Shown here one piece after another: positions 49,421-58,648 of a stretch of 64,000 nucleotides of DNA. Numbering within the stretch: position 1 is the first letter of the stretch; every line of letters begins with the position of its first letter. The stretch is taken from NCBI GenBank assembly GCA_003331045.1, contig QENA01000012.1, positions 1 through 64,000 of the forward strand. The letters run 5' to 3'. The position numbers were made by a program, and so were the translations under genes. The notes beneath the pieces are model-generated. The model ran no database searches, had not been told where the DNA came from, and saw only the letters and a list, made by a program, of their open reading frames with translations. This DNA is from Candidatus Tokpelaia sp. JSC189 (GTDB lineage Bacteria > Pseudomonadota > Alphaproteobacteria > Rhizobiales > Rhizobiaceae).

Positions 49421-50777
49421 AGCGTGTTCCTTCATTCAAAAACTGATCAAAGCTTAATAAATAAAGCATTTGAATGCAATTGATTACATAAAGATCTCTT
49501 TATGTAATGACTTCAGGGTGGTGCGTTGTGAGAAAGATATTCACTATTGGATATTTTGCTGCCCGAGCAAGAAACTATAAACCTGCTTTAAATTGATAGG
49601 CAGGATTTTTTGGCAGGCTTTGCATAACTATTGTGATTTTATTCTATTAATCTGACGGCTATGCTGCATCTTGACTGGTTTATTATCTATATGATGTATT
49701 ATTATGCAGTCTTTTCTGCTGGATCGCCCAGTGTACATTGCCTGATGTTATATGTGTGTTCTCCTAAGCATAGAAAGTGCACCGGGAACATAGACCTGAG
49801 ACAAAGCTGCACCGCTGAGTGCTCTCGAACCCACACATAGAAGAAAAGCCATCACCCACTGCTGTTCTGCTGCTTCACTGTAGCAGCGCAATTCTAGCGT
49901 ATTCTCTGAAGTACAGAGGTGTATAGTATTACTATTGCCCAAGTTCTATCCACAAATCGTTGATCGTATCCCCGTGGGTAATTGTTCCGAACGGTTTGAA
50001 GAAGCGTGCACATTCATCTGCGTCTGTTTGGCGTTATATACTATCGAGTAAAACCCGCCATTGGTCTCAAAACTAACAACGGTTGCGGCAAGAATCCGCA
50101 GCGGTAAACCTGCTTGAAAAATCATAGATCTCGGTAATTGAGGTTGAAGTAGCCGCTGCAATTAATGGCATCAACCTGCAAAATATGCTGTTTTATCGGT
50201 GATAACAGAACGGATCGCATCCCATCTTTTGAAACAAGCAGTTGGTGGGCTCGAGCGGCATTAGTTGCACTTCTGTGATTTTCATTCCGCAGAGCTTTTG
50301 TATCAACGGGACTGAAATAAGTCTGCTCCCAGTCTGTGTAGAATATTTGGCAATAGATTCCGTGTAACAGGAACTATGCTGATAAATATCAATCTATAAG
50401 CCTGTAAACACTTAGGCAGAAAGAATGGAAAAACACGCCTTTGGTAGGCGGTGATAGTCATCAGATGATGGGCTGGAAGTAATGCAGGGCTGCTGGTTTT
50501 TTGTAGCATGCTTTGGAGGGTAATATATGACAATATACAGATGCCTGATCCGAGCAGGGAACGCTAAAGCTAACGTTGGCAGTGTGCCTTACAGTTTTCA
50601 ACTCTATAGCCTGTCGTAAAAGCCTGCAGCTGAAGTCCATAACATTAACGAAAAAAATCGCTTTAAGTAGAATTTTTTTTGCTTTTTGCCCGCTGTCATA
50701 AAAAACAGACATTGGCATGATTTGGAGCAACTTTTATATAATCAGCGATTATCGCAGAATATAAAGGATAAAACCTC
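49421..50777. other. 1.36-kb gene-free stretch between ahcY and fpr
   Basis: Both flanking genes are transcribed outwards from here. No gene is recognised. Minus-strand frames (49748-49942, 49946-50161 and a stretch near 50160-50320) read like fragments of one decayed protein, but I cannot name it. It is a plausible breakpoint region, because ahcY has lost its usual neighbours. Confidence 0.4.
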
Positions 50778-51614
50778 ATGGATGTGCCCCTAAATAGTGC
50801 TGTCAGACACAACACCAATAACGGAGCCGATTTATCTTATCCTATAGCAGATAATATCTTTGCTCAGACGGTAACAGAGGTTAAGCATTACACGGACCGT
50901 TTGTTCAAATTTCGTATCACTCGACCAGAAGGTTTTCGTTTCCGCTCGGGTGAATTTGTTATGATCGGTCTTCCGAATGCTGTAAAACCTGTTTTTCGGG
51001 CTTATTCCGTTGCTAGTCCTGTCTGGGATGAAGAGCTTGAATTTTTTTCGATCAAAGTTCTGGGTGGGCCGCTAACCGAACATCTGCAGCGCATAAAGAT
51101 CGGTGACACGATTCTGATGCGTAAAAAATCGACCGGCACTTTGGTGCTGGATGCGCTTATTCCCGGTAAGCGTCTTTATCTGCTATCAACTGGAACGGGT
51201 GTGGCTCCTTTTGCAAGCGTGATCAGGGATCCTGAAGCCTATGAAAGATTTGAAGAAATGGTACTGATCCAGACTACGCGTGAGGTGGCAGAGCTTAATT
51301 ATGCCGCTGAACTTGTCTCCGCATTGCGCTCAGACCCATTAATCGGCGAATTTTCAGACCAGCTTAAATTTTATCCGATGACAACGCGCGAGCAGTCCAA
51401 TCATATGGGACGTATTACAAATGCGATGAAATCAGGCCAATTTTTTTCAGATACCAACCTGCCGCCTGTCAATGCTGAAGAAGATCGGATGATGATCTGT
51501 GGTTCCATGGTCATGCTCAAGGAATGCGCAGCTATGGCCGAAGAATTCGGCCTTGAAGAAGGAGCAAATAATGCTCCTGCTACTTACGTGGTCGAGAAGG
51601 CATTTGTTGATTAA
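50778..51614 (+). CDS. fpr: Ferredoxin-NADP reductase
   Basis: A bacterial-type ferredoxin/flavodoxin-NADP(+) reductase, 278 residues. The FAD domain has FRSGEFVMIGLP and FRAYSVASP (RxYS), and the NADP domain has LLSTGTGVAPFASVIRD and MICGSMVMLKE, ending in a short VVEKAFVD tail. It supplies reduced ferredoxin or flavodoxin, for example for Fe-S synthesis and oxidative defence. AAAGGATAA is well placed before the ATG. It converges on eda with 15 bases between. Confidence 0.94.
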   Translation: MDVPLNSAVRHNTNNGADLSYPIADNIFAQTVTEVKHYTDRLFKFRITRPEGFRFRSGEFVMIGLPNAVKPVFRAYSVASPVWDEELEFFSIKVLGGPLTEHLQRIKIGDTILMRKKSTGTLVLDALIPGKRLYLLSTGTGVAPFASVIRDPEAYERFEEMVLIQTTREVAELNYAAELVSALRSDPLIGEFSDQLKFYPMTTREQSNHMGRITNAMKSGQFFSDTNLPPVNAEEDRMMICGSMVMLKECAAMAEEFGLEEGANNAPATYVVEKAFVD

Positions 51615-51629
51615 TCAGAATATTATATC

Positions 51630-52271
51630 TCAATGACCGTGGAGCTGCGATGCCTGGGTTGCTAGGGCGGTGATAGCGTCCCAGTCTTGCCTTTCTACAA
51701 GTTTTTTAGGAGCAAGCCATGACCCACCAACGCAGATAACATTCGGAAGAGTCAGCCACTGAGCAGCTGTTGGCAGACTGATACCTCCTGTTGGGCAGAA
51801 CATCACTCCTGCAAAAGGCGATACTAGGGCCTGCAAATAAACTGTTCCGCCTGCTTGTTCGGCCGGGAAAAATTTAAGGATATCATACCCTTTTTCGCGA
51901 GCTGTCATAATTTCACTCGGTGTTATTGCACCAGGCAAAAGCGGAATATCACTGGATGCTGCTTTTTCAATCAGCTGGCTGTTCAGACCCGGGCTAACAA
52001 TAAACTGCGCGCCGGCTTTTTCTGCGGCTTCAAACTGTGTATTGTCGAGCACTGTTCCAGCACCAACAGTCACCTCAGGCATCTTATTGGCAATTGCTTT
52101 AATGCAGTCCAGTGCCGCCAAGGTACGCAGCGTTATTTCCACAGCTTTGATGCCTCCGCGCAGAAGAGCTTGGGTGATAGGTACTGCATCATCCACCCTT
52201 TCTATTAGCAATACTGGAATAACTGGTTGGCCTTGCAAAATCGATAACAGATGCGCTTTCTTCTGGCTCAT
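51630..52271 (-). CDS. eda: KDPG/KHG aldolase
   Basis: The aldolase of the Entner-Doudoroff pathway, cleaving 2-keto-3-deoxy-6-phosphogluconate to pyruvate and glyceraldehyde 3-phosphate. The 213-residue product has the Schiff-base Lys133 in LKFFPAE, Glu45 in VEITLRT, GAGTVLD and the phosphate-binding CPTGGIS. edd and zwf are not in the window. Confidence 0.94.
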   Translation of the reverse strand: MSQKKAHLLSILQGQPVIPVLLIERVDDAVPITQALLRGGIKAVEITLRTLAALDCIKAIANKMPEVTVGAGTVLDNTQFEAAEKAGAQFIVSPGLNSQLIEKAASSDIPLLPGAITPSEIMTAREKGYDILKFFPAEQAGGTVYLQALVSPFAGVMFCPTGGISLPTAAQWLTLPNVICVGGSWLAPKKLVERQDWDAITALATQASQLHGH

Positions 52272-52401
52272 AATGATGATTTCCTGTTTTGAAGCAGTAT
52301 TGCTATTCGATCTCTATTATACGTATATGGAATATCTTCCAAGACTTTAAATTGCGTAATCTTACTTGAATTTTATGATTGCAGGCGTTAAGTTAAGTGT
52401 G

Positions 52402-53319
52402 ATGAAACAGAATTATACCATTGCTGCCCTTTATTGTTTTTCGCCCTTGCCTTGTTTTGCTGAGTTACGTGCGCCTTTACAGGCTCTTTGCCAAGAAAAC
52501 GGCGTAAAGGGAACATTGCTACTGGCTGCTGAAGGAATTAACGGTACTATTGCCGGACTTGAGCATGACCTTGAAAAGGTCGTTAGTTTTATTATCACTC
52601 GGTCGGAATTGGCCAGCGCGGATTTGAAATACTCAACAGCATGTGAAATGCCGTTTCACCGTATGAAAGTGCGGCTAAGAAAGGAGATTGTCACAATGGG
52701 AGTTGATGGGGTCGATCCGCTGAAGAAGGTTGGGACCTATGTTTTGCCTCAAGATTGGAATGCGCTTATTCAGGATAAGGATACAATCCTGATTGATACC
52801 CGTAATGATTATGAATATGCCATTGGCACATTTGCGGGTGCAGTTAATCCCGGTATCAAGACATTTCGCAAGTTTCCGCAATGGATCAGAGATCATGATG
52901 CAGAGCTGAGGAAAAGTAAGAAGATTGCAATGTTCTGCACTGGTGGGATCCGTTGTGAAAAATCTACCGCCTATGTATGTGGTTTGGGATTTGATCAGGT
53001 CTATCATCTTAAAGGTGGAATTCTAAAATATCTTGAGAAAATTTCGCAGGAAAATAGCCTCTGGCAAGGCCAGTGTTTTATTTTTGATGAACGGGTCTCT
53101 GTTGGACATGATCTTGTAAAAGGTGACCTAACCCTGTGCCGCGCTTGCCGCAAGCCTTTGGCTCCGATAAACCGACAGGCCTCGCATTATCTAGAAGGTA
53201 TTTCCTGCGAATCTTGCTATGAGGAGCGTTCAGAGAAAGATCGTGCGCGCTATTGTGAACGCCAGAAGCAAGTTCTACTTGCTGAGAAATATAAGCGCAG
53301 ACCTCATATCGGGGGTTGA
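52402..53319 (+). CDS. trhO: tRNA uridine(34) hydroxylase TrhO (rhodanese-like)
   Basis: A YceA/TrhO-type rhodanese-domain protein, 305 residues, needed for 5-hydroxyuridine at tRNA position 34. The N-terminal acylphosphatase-like domain has GVKGTLLLAAEGINGTIAG. The rhodanese domain has IDTRNDYEY and the active-site Cys179 in FCTGGIRCEKS. A cysteine-rich tail (CRACRKPL, ESCYEE) follows. Starts at 52366 and 52375 are possible, but homology favours 52402. Confidence 0.9.
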   Translation: MKQNYTIAALYCFSPLPCFAELRAPLQALCQENGVKGTLLLAAEGINGTIAGLEHDLEKVVSFIITRSELASADLKYSTACEMPFHRMKVRLRKEIVTMGVDGVDPLKKVGTYVLPQDWNALIQDKDTILIDTRNDYEYAIGTFAGAVNPGIKTFRKFPQWIRDHDAELRKSKKIAMFCTGGIRCEKSTAYVCGLGFDQVYHLKGGILKYLEKISQENSLWQGQCFIFDERVSVGHDLVKGDLTLCRACRKPLAPINRQASHYLEGISCESCYEERSEKDRARYCERQKQVLLAEKYKRRPHIGG

Positions 53320-53394
53320 ATCGAAAAAAATTTTATAAATGCCAAGCATTTTGATCTCTTATAGCGACCCCTTTTCAAAGGGAAGTACATAAAT

Positions 53395-54288
53395 CTAGCA
53401 GGATAACTGTTGTTTTTGGGCCCTCGCTTCCGCCTTTACAGCATTTTGCACCTTTTCGAAAGCTCTTACTTCAATTTGCCGCACACGCTCACGACTGATA
53501 CCGAATTCCGTTGAAAGCTCTTCAAGTGTCAATGGTTCTTCAGCAAGCTTGCGCGCTCTGAAAATACGCTTTTCACGGTCACTTAGATCATCCATTGCGT
53601 GTTCGAGCATTCCGCGTCGGTTTTCAAGTTCATCCTGTTCAATTAGTGCTTGTTCCTGACTCGAGCTATCATCAACAAGCCAGTCTTGCCATTCGCTGCT
53701 TTCTCCTTCACTGGCGCGCAAGGGTGTATTGAGAGAGGCATCACCGGTCAGGCGACGGTTCATGGAGACGACTTCATCTTCACTGACCTTGAGCCGTGTC
53801 GCAATTTCCCTGACCTGATCAGGTTTAAGATCGCCGTCGTCAAGAGCCTGAATCCGGTTTTTAAGTTTACGGAGATTGAAAAAAAGTCGTTTTTGGTTTG
53901 CTGTTGTTCCTATTTTTACAAGACTCCAAGAGCGCAGAATATACTCCTGTATTGAAGCTTTGATCCACCAGATTGCATAGGTCGCAAGACGAAAATCTCT
54001 GTCCGGTTCAAAACGTTTGACAGCTTGCATCAGCCCAACATTACCTTCTGAGATGACTTCGCCTATCGGTAGCCCATAACCACGATATCCCATCGCAATC
54101 TTTGCTACAAGGCGCAAATGACTGCTCACCAGCCTATGGGCTGCTTTTGGGTCACCATGCTCCAAGTAGCGCTTCGCCAGCATATACTCCTCCCGCGGCT
54201 GAAGCATAGGAAAACGTTTGATTTCCTGCAGATAACGGCTTAGACCACCATCTTTCAATGTCATTGTCAGGAAGCTTGTCTGGGCCAT
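53395..54288 (-). CDS. rpoH: RNA polymerase sigma-32 factor
   Basis: The heat-shock sigma factor, 297 residues. Region 2 has SSHLRLVAKIAMGYRGYG and FRLATYAIWWIKASIQEYIL. The RpoH box QKRLFFNLRK follows, then region 4 with LSDREKRIFRAR and the helix-turn-helix LSTEFGISRERVRQIE. The start is fixed by a strong AGGAGGG site before ATG 54288. rluD lies upstream on the same strand, as is usual in rhizobia. Alphaproteobacteria can have two rpoH genes; only one is seen here. Confidence 0.95.
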   Translation of the reverse strand: MAQTSFLTMTLKDGGLSRYLQEIKRFPMLQPREEYMLAKRYLEHGDPKAAHRLVSSHLRLVAKIAMGYRGYGLPIGEVISEGNVGLMQAVKRFEPDRDFRLATYAIWWIKASIQEYILRSWSLVKIGTTANQKRLFFNLRKLKNRIQALDDGDLKPDQVREIATRLKVSEDEVVSMNRRLTGDASLNTPLRASEGESSEWQDWLVDDSSSQEQALIEQDELENRRGMLEHAMDDLSDREKRIFRARKLAEEPLTLEELSTEFGISRERVRQIEVRAFEKVQNAVKAEARAQKQQLSC

Positions 54289-54600
54289 AAAGTACCCTCC
54301 TTTTCTGATTCTCCAACTTACTGGCGGGCTCTTTAAGATTATTCGATTCAAATATTAAGATAATATGGTTATCACTTTAAATAGTCTGAGATTGGATCAA
54401 GTAAGGATCATTATGATCGAAATTGTCTTTAGTAAAAAATACGAACAAGAAGAAAAATCCAAAAACCCCTGCCACAAATAATGTCTGTGACATTTCCATA
54501 AATATTAAATCCATAATACATAAAAGTATATAAAATTTTTAGTAAAATCAATAAAAAATCTTTGATTTTCCATAGAAGAAAATTATGATCAGATATATTT
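54289..54600. other. rpoH upstream region
   Basis: 312 bases of AT-rich DNA between rluD and rpoH. It should carry the rpoH promoter. No clear -35/-10 pair, CIRCE element or RpoH-type promoter could be assigned. Confidence 0.3.
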
Positions 54601-55635
54601 TTACCGAAAAAGATTGGTTCTCTTTACTCTAATATTTGTTTTTTTGCGGAAAGCATCAACAAGTTTTTCCATGTCATTCGGTAAAACTGTTCTGAAGATC
54701 ATGATTTTATTGGTTGAAGGATGCTCAAATGTCAGGCTTTGCGCGTGTAGTGCTTGGCGTGGGAAGGAGCGAACAATCGTTTTTAGCGGTTCTTCCAGGC
54801 AATTGGCCTTGGTTTTGAAGACACTGCCATAATCCTTGTCACCAATAAGCGGATGGTGGATATGGGCCATATGGACACGAATCTGATGGGTACGTCCGGT
54901 TTCCAGCTGACATTCGATCAGGCTTGCAAGGGCTGTAGCGTCATCATTTTCGCCGAATTTTTCCATAACCGTATAATGTGTAATGGCATGGCGTGCATCT
55001 GCACGGATTGTACTGGCAATAGCTTGGCGTGTCTTGTCACGATGTGAGCGTGCAAGCGGAAGATCAATTGTGCTGTTTCTGCGTGCGGGCAACCCCCACA
55101 CCAATGCTGTATATATGCGTTTTAACGTGCCGCAACGACCATGATCAGCAAATTGTCTACTGAGATGATAATGAGCATGATCGTTCTTGGCTGCAATCAT
55201 AACGCCCGTGGTATTTTTGTCCAGTCGGTGGACAATTCCTGGACGTTTTACCCCGCCAATGCCGGAGAGACTGTGGCCACAATGATGGATAAGCGCATTG
55301 ACGAGTGTTCCTGTCCAGTTCCCATGTCCGGGATGAACCACCAGACCGGCAGGCTTATTGAGAACAATGATATCATTGTCTTCATAGAGAATATCGAGGG
55401 GGATATCTTCCCCGCAAGGTTCTGCTTTGATAGCTGGAGGTAGATTGATTTCAATCTCAAGATCTCTAGATAACTTGAATCGCGGTTCCGTAATCTGTTT
55501 TCCGTTGACTGTCAACATTCCTTTGCGGATAAGGTTTTGTAGACGATTGCGCGACAATCTTGGCGCCAACTGCTGTGCCAGCCATTGGTCGAGTCTTTGT
55601 CTTTGTGCATGATCATCAGTAAGCAATTTTAGCAT
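54601..55635 (-). CDS. rluD: 23S rRNA pseudouridine synthase RluD
   Basis: An RluA-family pseudouridine synthase, 344 residues. The N-terminal S4 RNA-binding domain has RLDQWLAQQL and NLIRKGMLTVNGK. The catalytic domain has NKPAGLVVHPGHG and the active-site Asp in GIVHRLDKNTTG, and LETGRTHQIRVHM follows. RluD modifies helix 69 of 23S rRNA. It is divergent from a small membrane-protein gene. Confidence 0.93.
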   Translation of the reverse strand: MLKLLTDDHAQRQRLDQWLAQQLAPRLSRNRLQNLIRKGMLTVNGKQITEPRFKLSRDLEIEINLPPAIKAEPCGEDIPLDILYEDNDIIVLNKPAGLVVHPGHGNWTGTLVNALIHHCGHSLSGIGGVKRPGIVHRLDKNTTGVMIAAKNDHAHYHLSRQFADHGRCGTLKRIYTALVWGLPARRNSTIDLPLARSHRDKTRQAIASTIRADARHAITHYTVMEKFGENDDATALASLIECQLETGRTHQIRVHMAHIHHPLIGDKDYGSVFKTKANCLEEPLKTIVRSFPRQALHAQSLTFEHPSTNKIMIFRTVLPNDMEKLVDAFRKKTNIRVKRTNLFR

Positions 55636-55788
55636 TGGTAACCTATCATTTTTATTGCCACTAGCTTATATAAGTTGTCATTGGCTGTTTTGATAAAGAT
55701 GTGCAAGCCAAGACATGTGGGAATTATGGCTTTTGGAGATTTTATATGCAAGGGACTCATCATTGCAAAAAGCAAAAGGGTGAAGAGT

Positions 55789-56259
55789 ATGCAGACTCCT
55801 AATAAATTGGATCCGGAGGTAGAATATATTCGGCGCAGGCTTCTGCGATTGATGGTCATTTCACTAATTGTCACGATGCTGCTTATTTGTGCTGTGCTTA
55901 TCGCTGTCATTTATAAAACAACTAGGCGACCAACAGTGGCACAAGAAATAGATAAGACAATTCTGCAACAGGAAATCAGGACTGCTGTGCAGGAGGAAAT
56001 CAAGGCTTCCATGAGCATACCTGAATCAGAAAAAGCGAAGACGAATTTCAAATCAATCAAGATTGATCTGCCTTCCGGCACCCGTATTTTATCGCAAAGC
56101 ATTTCGGAAGGCGAGATTTCTTTAGAAATCTCGCCGCCTAAAGGTGGTACCGAACTCATCATCTATAACTACAGAGAAGGATATATCGTTGCCCGTTTAC
56201 GGATAGTTCCTACCACAGATACGTCGAGTTCTAAAACGATCAATCAGAATACAAGATAG
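55789..56259 (+). CDS. Single-pass membrane protein (possibly DUF6476)
   Basis: A 156-residue protein with a cytoplasmic start, one transmembrane helix (about 21-43, LMVISLIVTMLLICAVLIAV), a polar helical stretch, and a C-terminal beta-rich piece IDLPSGTRILSQSISEGEIS and IIYNYREGYIVARLRIV. That last pattern resembles the DUF6476 family found beside rluD in alphaproteobacteria; I am not certain of the family name. The ATG at 55789 has AAGGGTGAAGAG upstream; longer starts (to 55675) overlap the rluD promoter region. Function unknown. Confidence 0.75.
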   Translation: MQTPNKLDPEVEYIRRRLLRLMVISLIVTMLLICAVLIAVIYKTTRRPTVAQEIDKTILQQEIRTAVQEEIKASMSIPESEKAKTNFKSIKIDLPSGTRILSQSISEGEISLEISPPKGGTELIIYNYREGYIVARLRIVPTTDTSSSKTINQNTR

Positions 56260-56436
56260 AATGACTTTAAATCTTCAGATCCGGTTAAAGTAGCAGTAAA
56301 AACCATGCAAACCCACCGGTTACGGATTTATTCTCATCTGGATAACAGGCTGCGTCGCTTTTCCTTGTCAGCAATCAAGCCTATTATGTGGCATCAACCT
56401 TTGGTATTTCTGCTTTATGCGTCAGCCAATTCGACT

Positions 56437-57090
56437 TTACACCGCGGCATCCTCTACCGGACCTTTCCGGAAAGGCAAGGCTACCTGTTGTGATTCGCTG
56501 TAGCTGTTATCTGTCGTAATAGTATTATCCTGCTCTGCCATATCTGTGTTGGTTGATTCCACCTGTTTTGTATTGGTAGGAGAAGATATTTCCATTCTGC
56601 GGGGCAGACGCCGGCGTGTCGGTCTATATGGGCGCTCTGCTTTTATTTTTTCTTCTGGTTCAGAAGGAAATTCATTGTCGAGAGCGGTAGAAAAGGTAAT
56701 TTCTATCGAATTTTCTTCAATAACAGGTTGTAGGCAGCTGGTTGGTAGCTCTTCACTACTTCTTTTTAAAAAATTTATATTATCGCTGTCATCCGCATGA
56801 TTATCATCAACTATATCATCAGGGGTAAGCGGCTGTGCCACCTGCGGCTGAGCAGAAAGAATGATACGCATATAGTGTTCTGCATGCTGAAAGTAATTCT
56901 CAGCCATGATGTGGTCCCCGGATGCTTGGGCATCTCTGGCTAGAGTTGCATATTTATCGGCAATATGTTGCGCATTCCCGCGGATTTTAACACCCGGCCC
57001 GTTGCTTTCGTAATTCCGGGTCAACGGATTGGGGCCTCTGCGATTGTTATTACCCCGTCCGCGCATACGCCTGTTTTGTTGTGGCCTCAT
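56437..57090 (-). CDS. DUF4167 RNA-binding-like protein
   Basis: A 217-residue DUF4167 protein, restricted to alphaproteobacteria. The N-terminus is Arg/Asn-rich (RRMRGRGNNNRRGPNPL), followed by the family core RNYESNGPGVKIRGNAQHIAD and YATLARDAQASGDHIMAENY, then a long acidic, low-complexity tail. The basic start suggests RNA or DNA binding. It usually follows prfA-prmC; here those are absent and a copy of the dispersed repeat lies 438 bases upstream. Confidence 0.88.
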   Translation of the reverse strand: MRPQQNRRMRGRGNNNRRGPNPLTRNYESNGPGVKIRGNAQHIADKYATLARDAQASGDHIMAENYFQHAEHYMRIILSAQPQVAQPLTPDDIVDDNHADDSDNINFLKRSSEELPTSCLQPVIEENSIEITFSTALDNEFPSEPEEKIKAERPYRPTRRRLPRRMEISSPTNTKQVESTNTDMAEQDNTITTDNSYSESQQVALPFRKGPVEDAAV

Positions 57091-57528
57091 TGTCTTCTCT
57101 TTTTAGTAGTAGAGTATTTATCCGGCGAATATCTCCCGCCAGTTTATATTCAATCACGAAATCAAATATGCTTCGCCTGCTGATTTTAGTAAAACTTTCT
57201 AAGTATTTTTTCTTACATAACCTACATTAAATTATCGGAAAGCTATGAATTACGATGTGAAAAGATGTGCAATACGCAGATCAATCGTTATAATTTTCAA
57301 GCTATATCACCCCGAAAACTGATGAGTCCCGGAAAAAAATATCAGATTTTTTTCATATATCAGTTAATCTTCCGTTTTCACTACTGAGTTTGAAGCATAT
57401 CTGAATTAAGTGTGAACATGTTCTTCAATATAAGGAAAAACAGCAATATATTCCTAATTTCTTACAAAGACTGCATCCCATAGTTAAGGGATGAGACAGG
57501 AAAAATCAATTCTTTTTTATTTCCAGCC
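57091..57528. other. Gene-free stretch upstream of DUF4167
   Basis: No gene is recognised. In relatives prmC would end here on the minus strand, but no methyltransferase motif (NPPY) was found. The right edge meets the repeat copy at 57529. Confidence 0.4.
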
Positions 57529-57951
57529 TCTGATATCGATTATGGTATGATTGGCATGTTGATTGAGTTTTGATGTGTTGTTTTGGTATTTTTTGGAGTT
57601 TTGTGATAGCGAGCGGGCGAATGGTTAGAGAATTGGCATAATTTTAAGATTGTGTGTGGTTTATGCCTATTGTGTTGAGTTTTTATGAAAGATGGGGCAA
57701 GGACACCGATGTCATGGTCTGGCCTGGACAATGCGTCTGGTTCTGGCCACCAAGGCAGATGAGTTTTCAACAAGAGAACCGGGCTTAAGGCGATGCCTGC
57801 ACTCTTTGCTGCCCGAAGGTAACCAGCGCACGCTGTATGAAAGGCGATCCCTACCATAGTCCCCTCAAAATACGCACTAAACTCTACAGGCAGCTAGAAA
57901 TAAACCCGCATGCACTCCTTACAAGAAATAACCTTCATCCCTAATCCTTCA
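57529..57951. repeat. 423-bp dispersed repeat, copy 2
   Basis: Identical by eye to 1523-1945, same orientation, 56,006 bases apart. Flanks are unrelated to those of copy 1 (GCC before, TCAG after), so the boundaries are those of the duplicated unit. It carries the same 105-codon minus-strand frame (57540-57857). It separates DUF4167 from yqeY. Confidence 0.9.
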
Positions 57952-58124
57952 TCAGAAAACAATATGGATTAATATTGTCTTAGGAGTAGAAATTATCCTA
58001 AACAATTTTATCAGTCGCCTGCACCTGATTTTCTAGAAAAATACTTTTCCAGTTTGTTTCCTACGCCATCCATTTTCATTGCTTTGGAAAGGTTATATAC
58101 TATTAAGTAAGAAACCGAGATGGG

Positions 58125-58586
58125 ATGCCATTAATGTTACGTGATGAGATTACAAACAGTTTGAATATAGCCATCAAAGAACAGAACAAATTGAGACTGT
58201 CAACTCTGCGTTTTATTGATGCTGCTGTCAAGGACAGAGATGTCGCCAACCGAGAGGAAGGCAGGCCTCCTACGGATGATACTGAATTGCGGGGATTGCT
58301 AGTTCGTATGATAAAACAGCGTGAGGAATCTGCCAAGATGTATGATGATGTTGGTCGAAATGAACTGGCTAGCGATAAACGTTGTGAAATTGCTGTTATC
58401 CGGGAATTTCTGCCTTCTCAGCTTGATCCCACAGAGATGCAGGCAGCAATCGAAGAGGCTATTATAAGGAATACGGCTGAAGGTTTGCGTGATATGGGCA
58501 AAGTTATGAGTTGGCTGAAAAAGCACTATATTGGTAAAATGGATTTTTCTAGAGCCAGTATCTGTGTGCAGGAAAGACTTAAATAA
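58125..58586 (+). CDS. yqeY: GatB/YqeY-domain protein
   Basis: A 153-residue protein with the GatB/YqeY tail domain, which in GatB helps bind tRNA. It shows LRLSTLRFIDAAVKDRD, MIKQREESAKMYDD, and IAVIREFLPSQLD; the closing part is GLRDMGKVMSWLK. Two ATGs (58125 and 58134) are possible starts. In the order it typically lies just before dnaG-rpoD; here a channel gene on the opposite strand stands between. Precise function is unknown. Confidence 0.9.
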   Translation: MPLMLRDEITNSLNIAIKEQNKLRLSTLRFIDAAVKDRDVANREEGRPPTDDTELRGLLVRMIKQREESAKMYDDVGRNELASDKRCEIAVIREFLPSQLDPTEMQAAIEEAIIRNTAEGLRDMGKVMSWLKKHYIGKMDFSRASICVQERLK

Positions 58587-58614
58587 AAACCGAAAGCAGT
58601 TATATCTATTAATT

Positions 58615-58641
58615 AAAGACCGGCTTGAAAGCCGGTCTTTT
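58615..58641. terminator. Bidirectional terminator between yqeY and the channel gene
   Basis: AAAGACCGGCTT and AAGCCGGTCTTT form a perfect 12-bp stem with a minimal loop, with T on the right and A on the left. It lies 28 bases after the yqeY stop and 8 bases before the end of the convergent channel gene, so it can serve both. It is the clearest intrinsic terminator in the window. Confidence 0.88.
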
Positions 58642-58648
58642 CCTTGCT

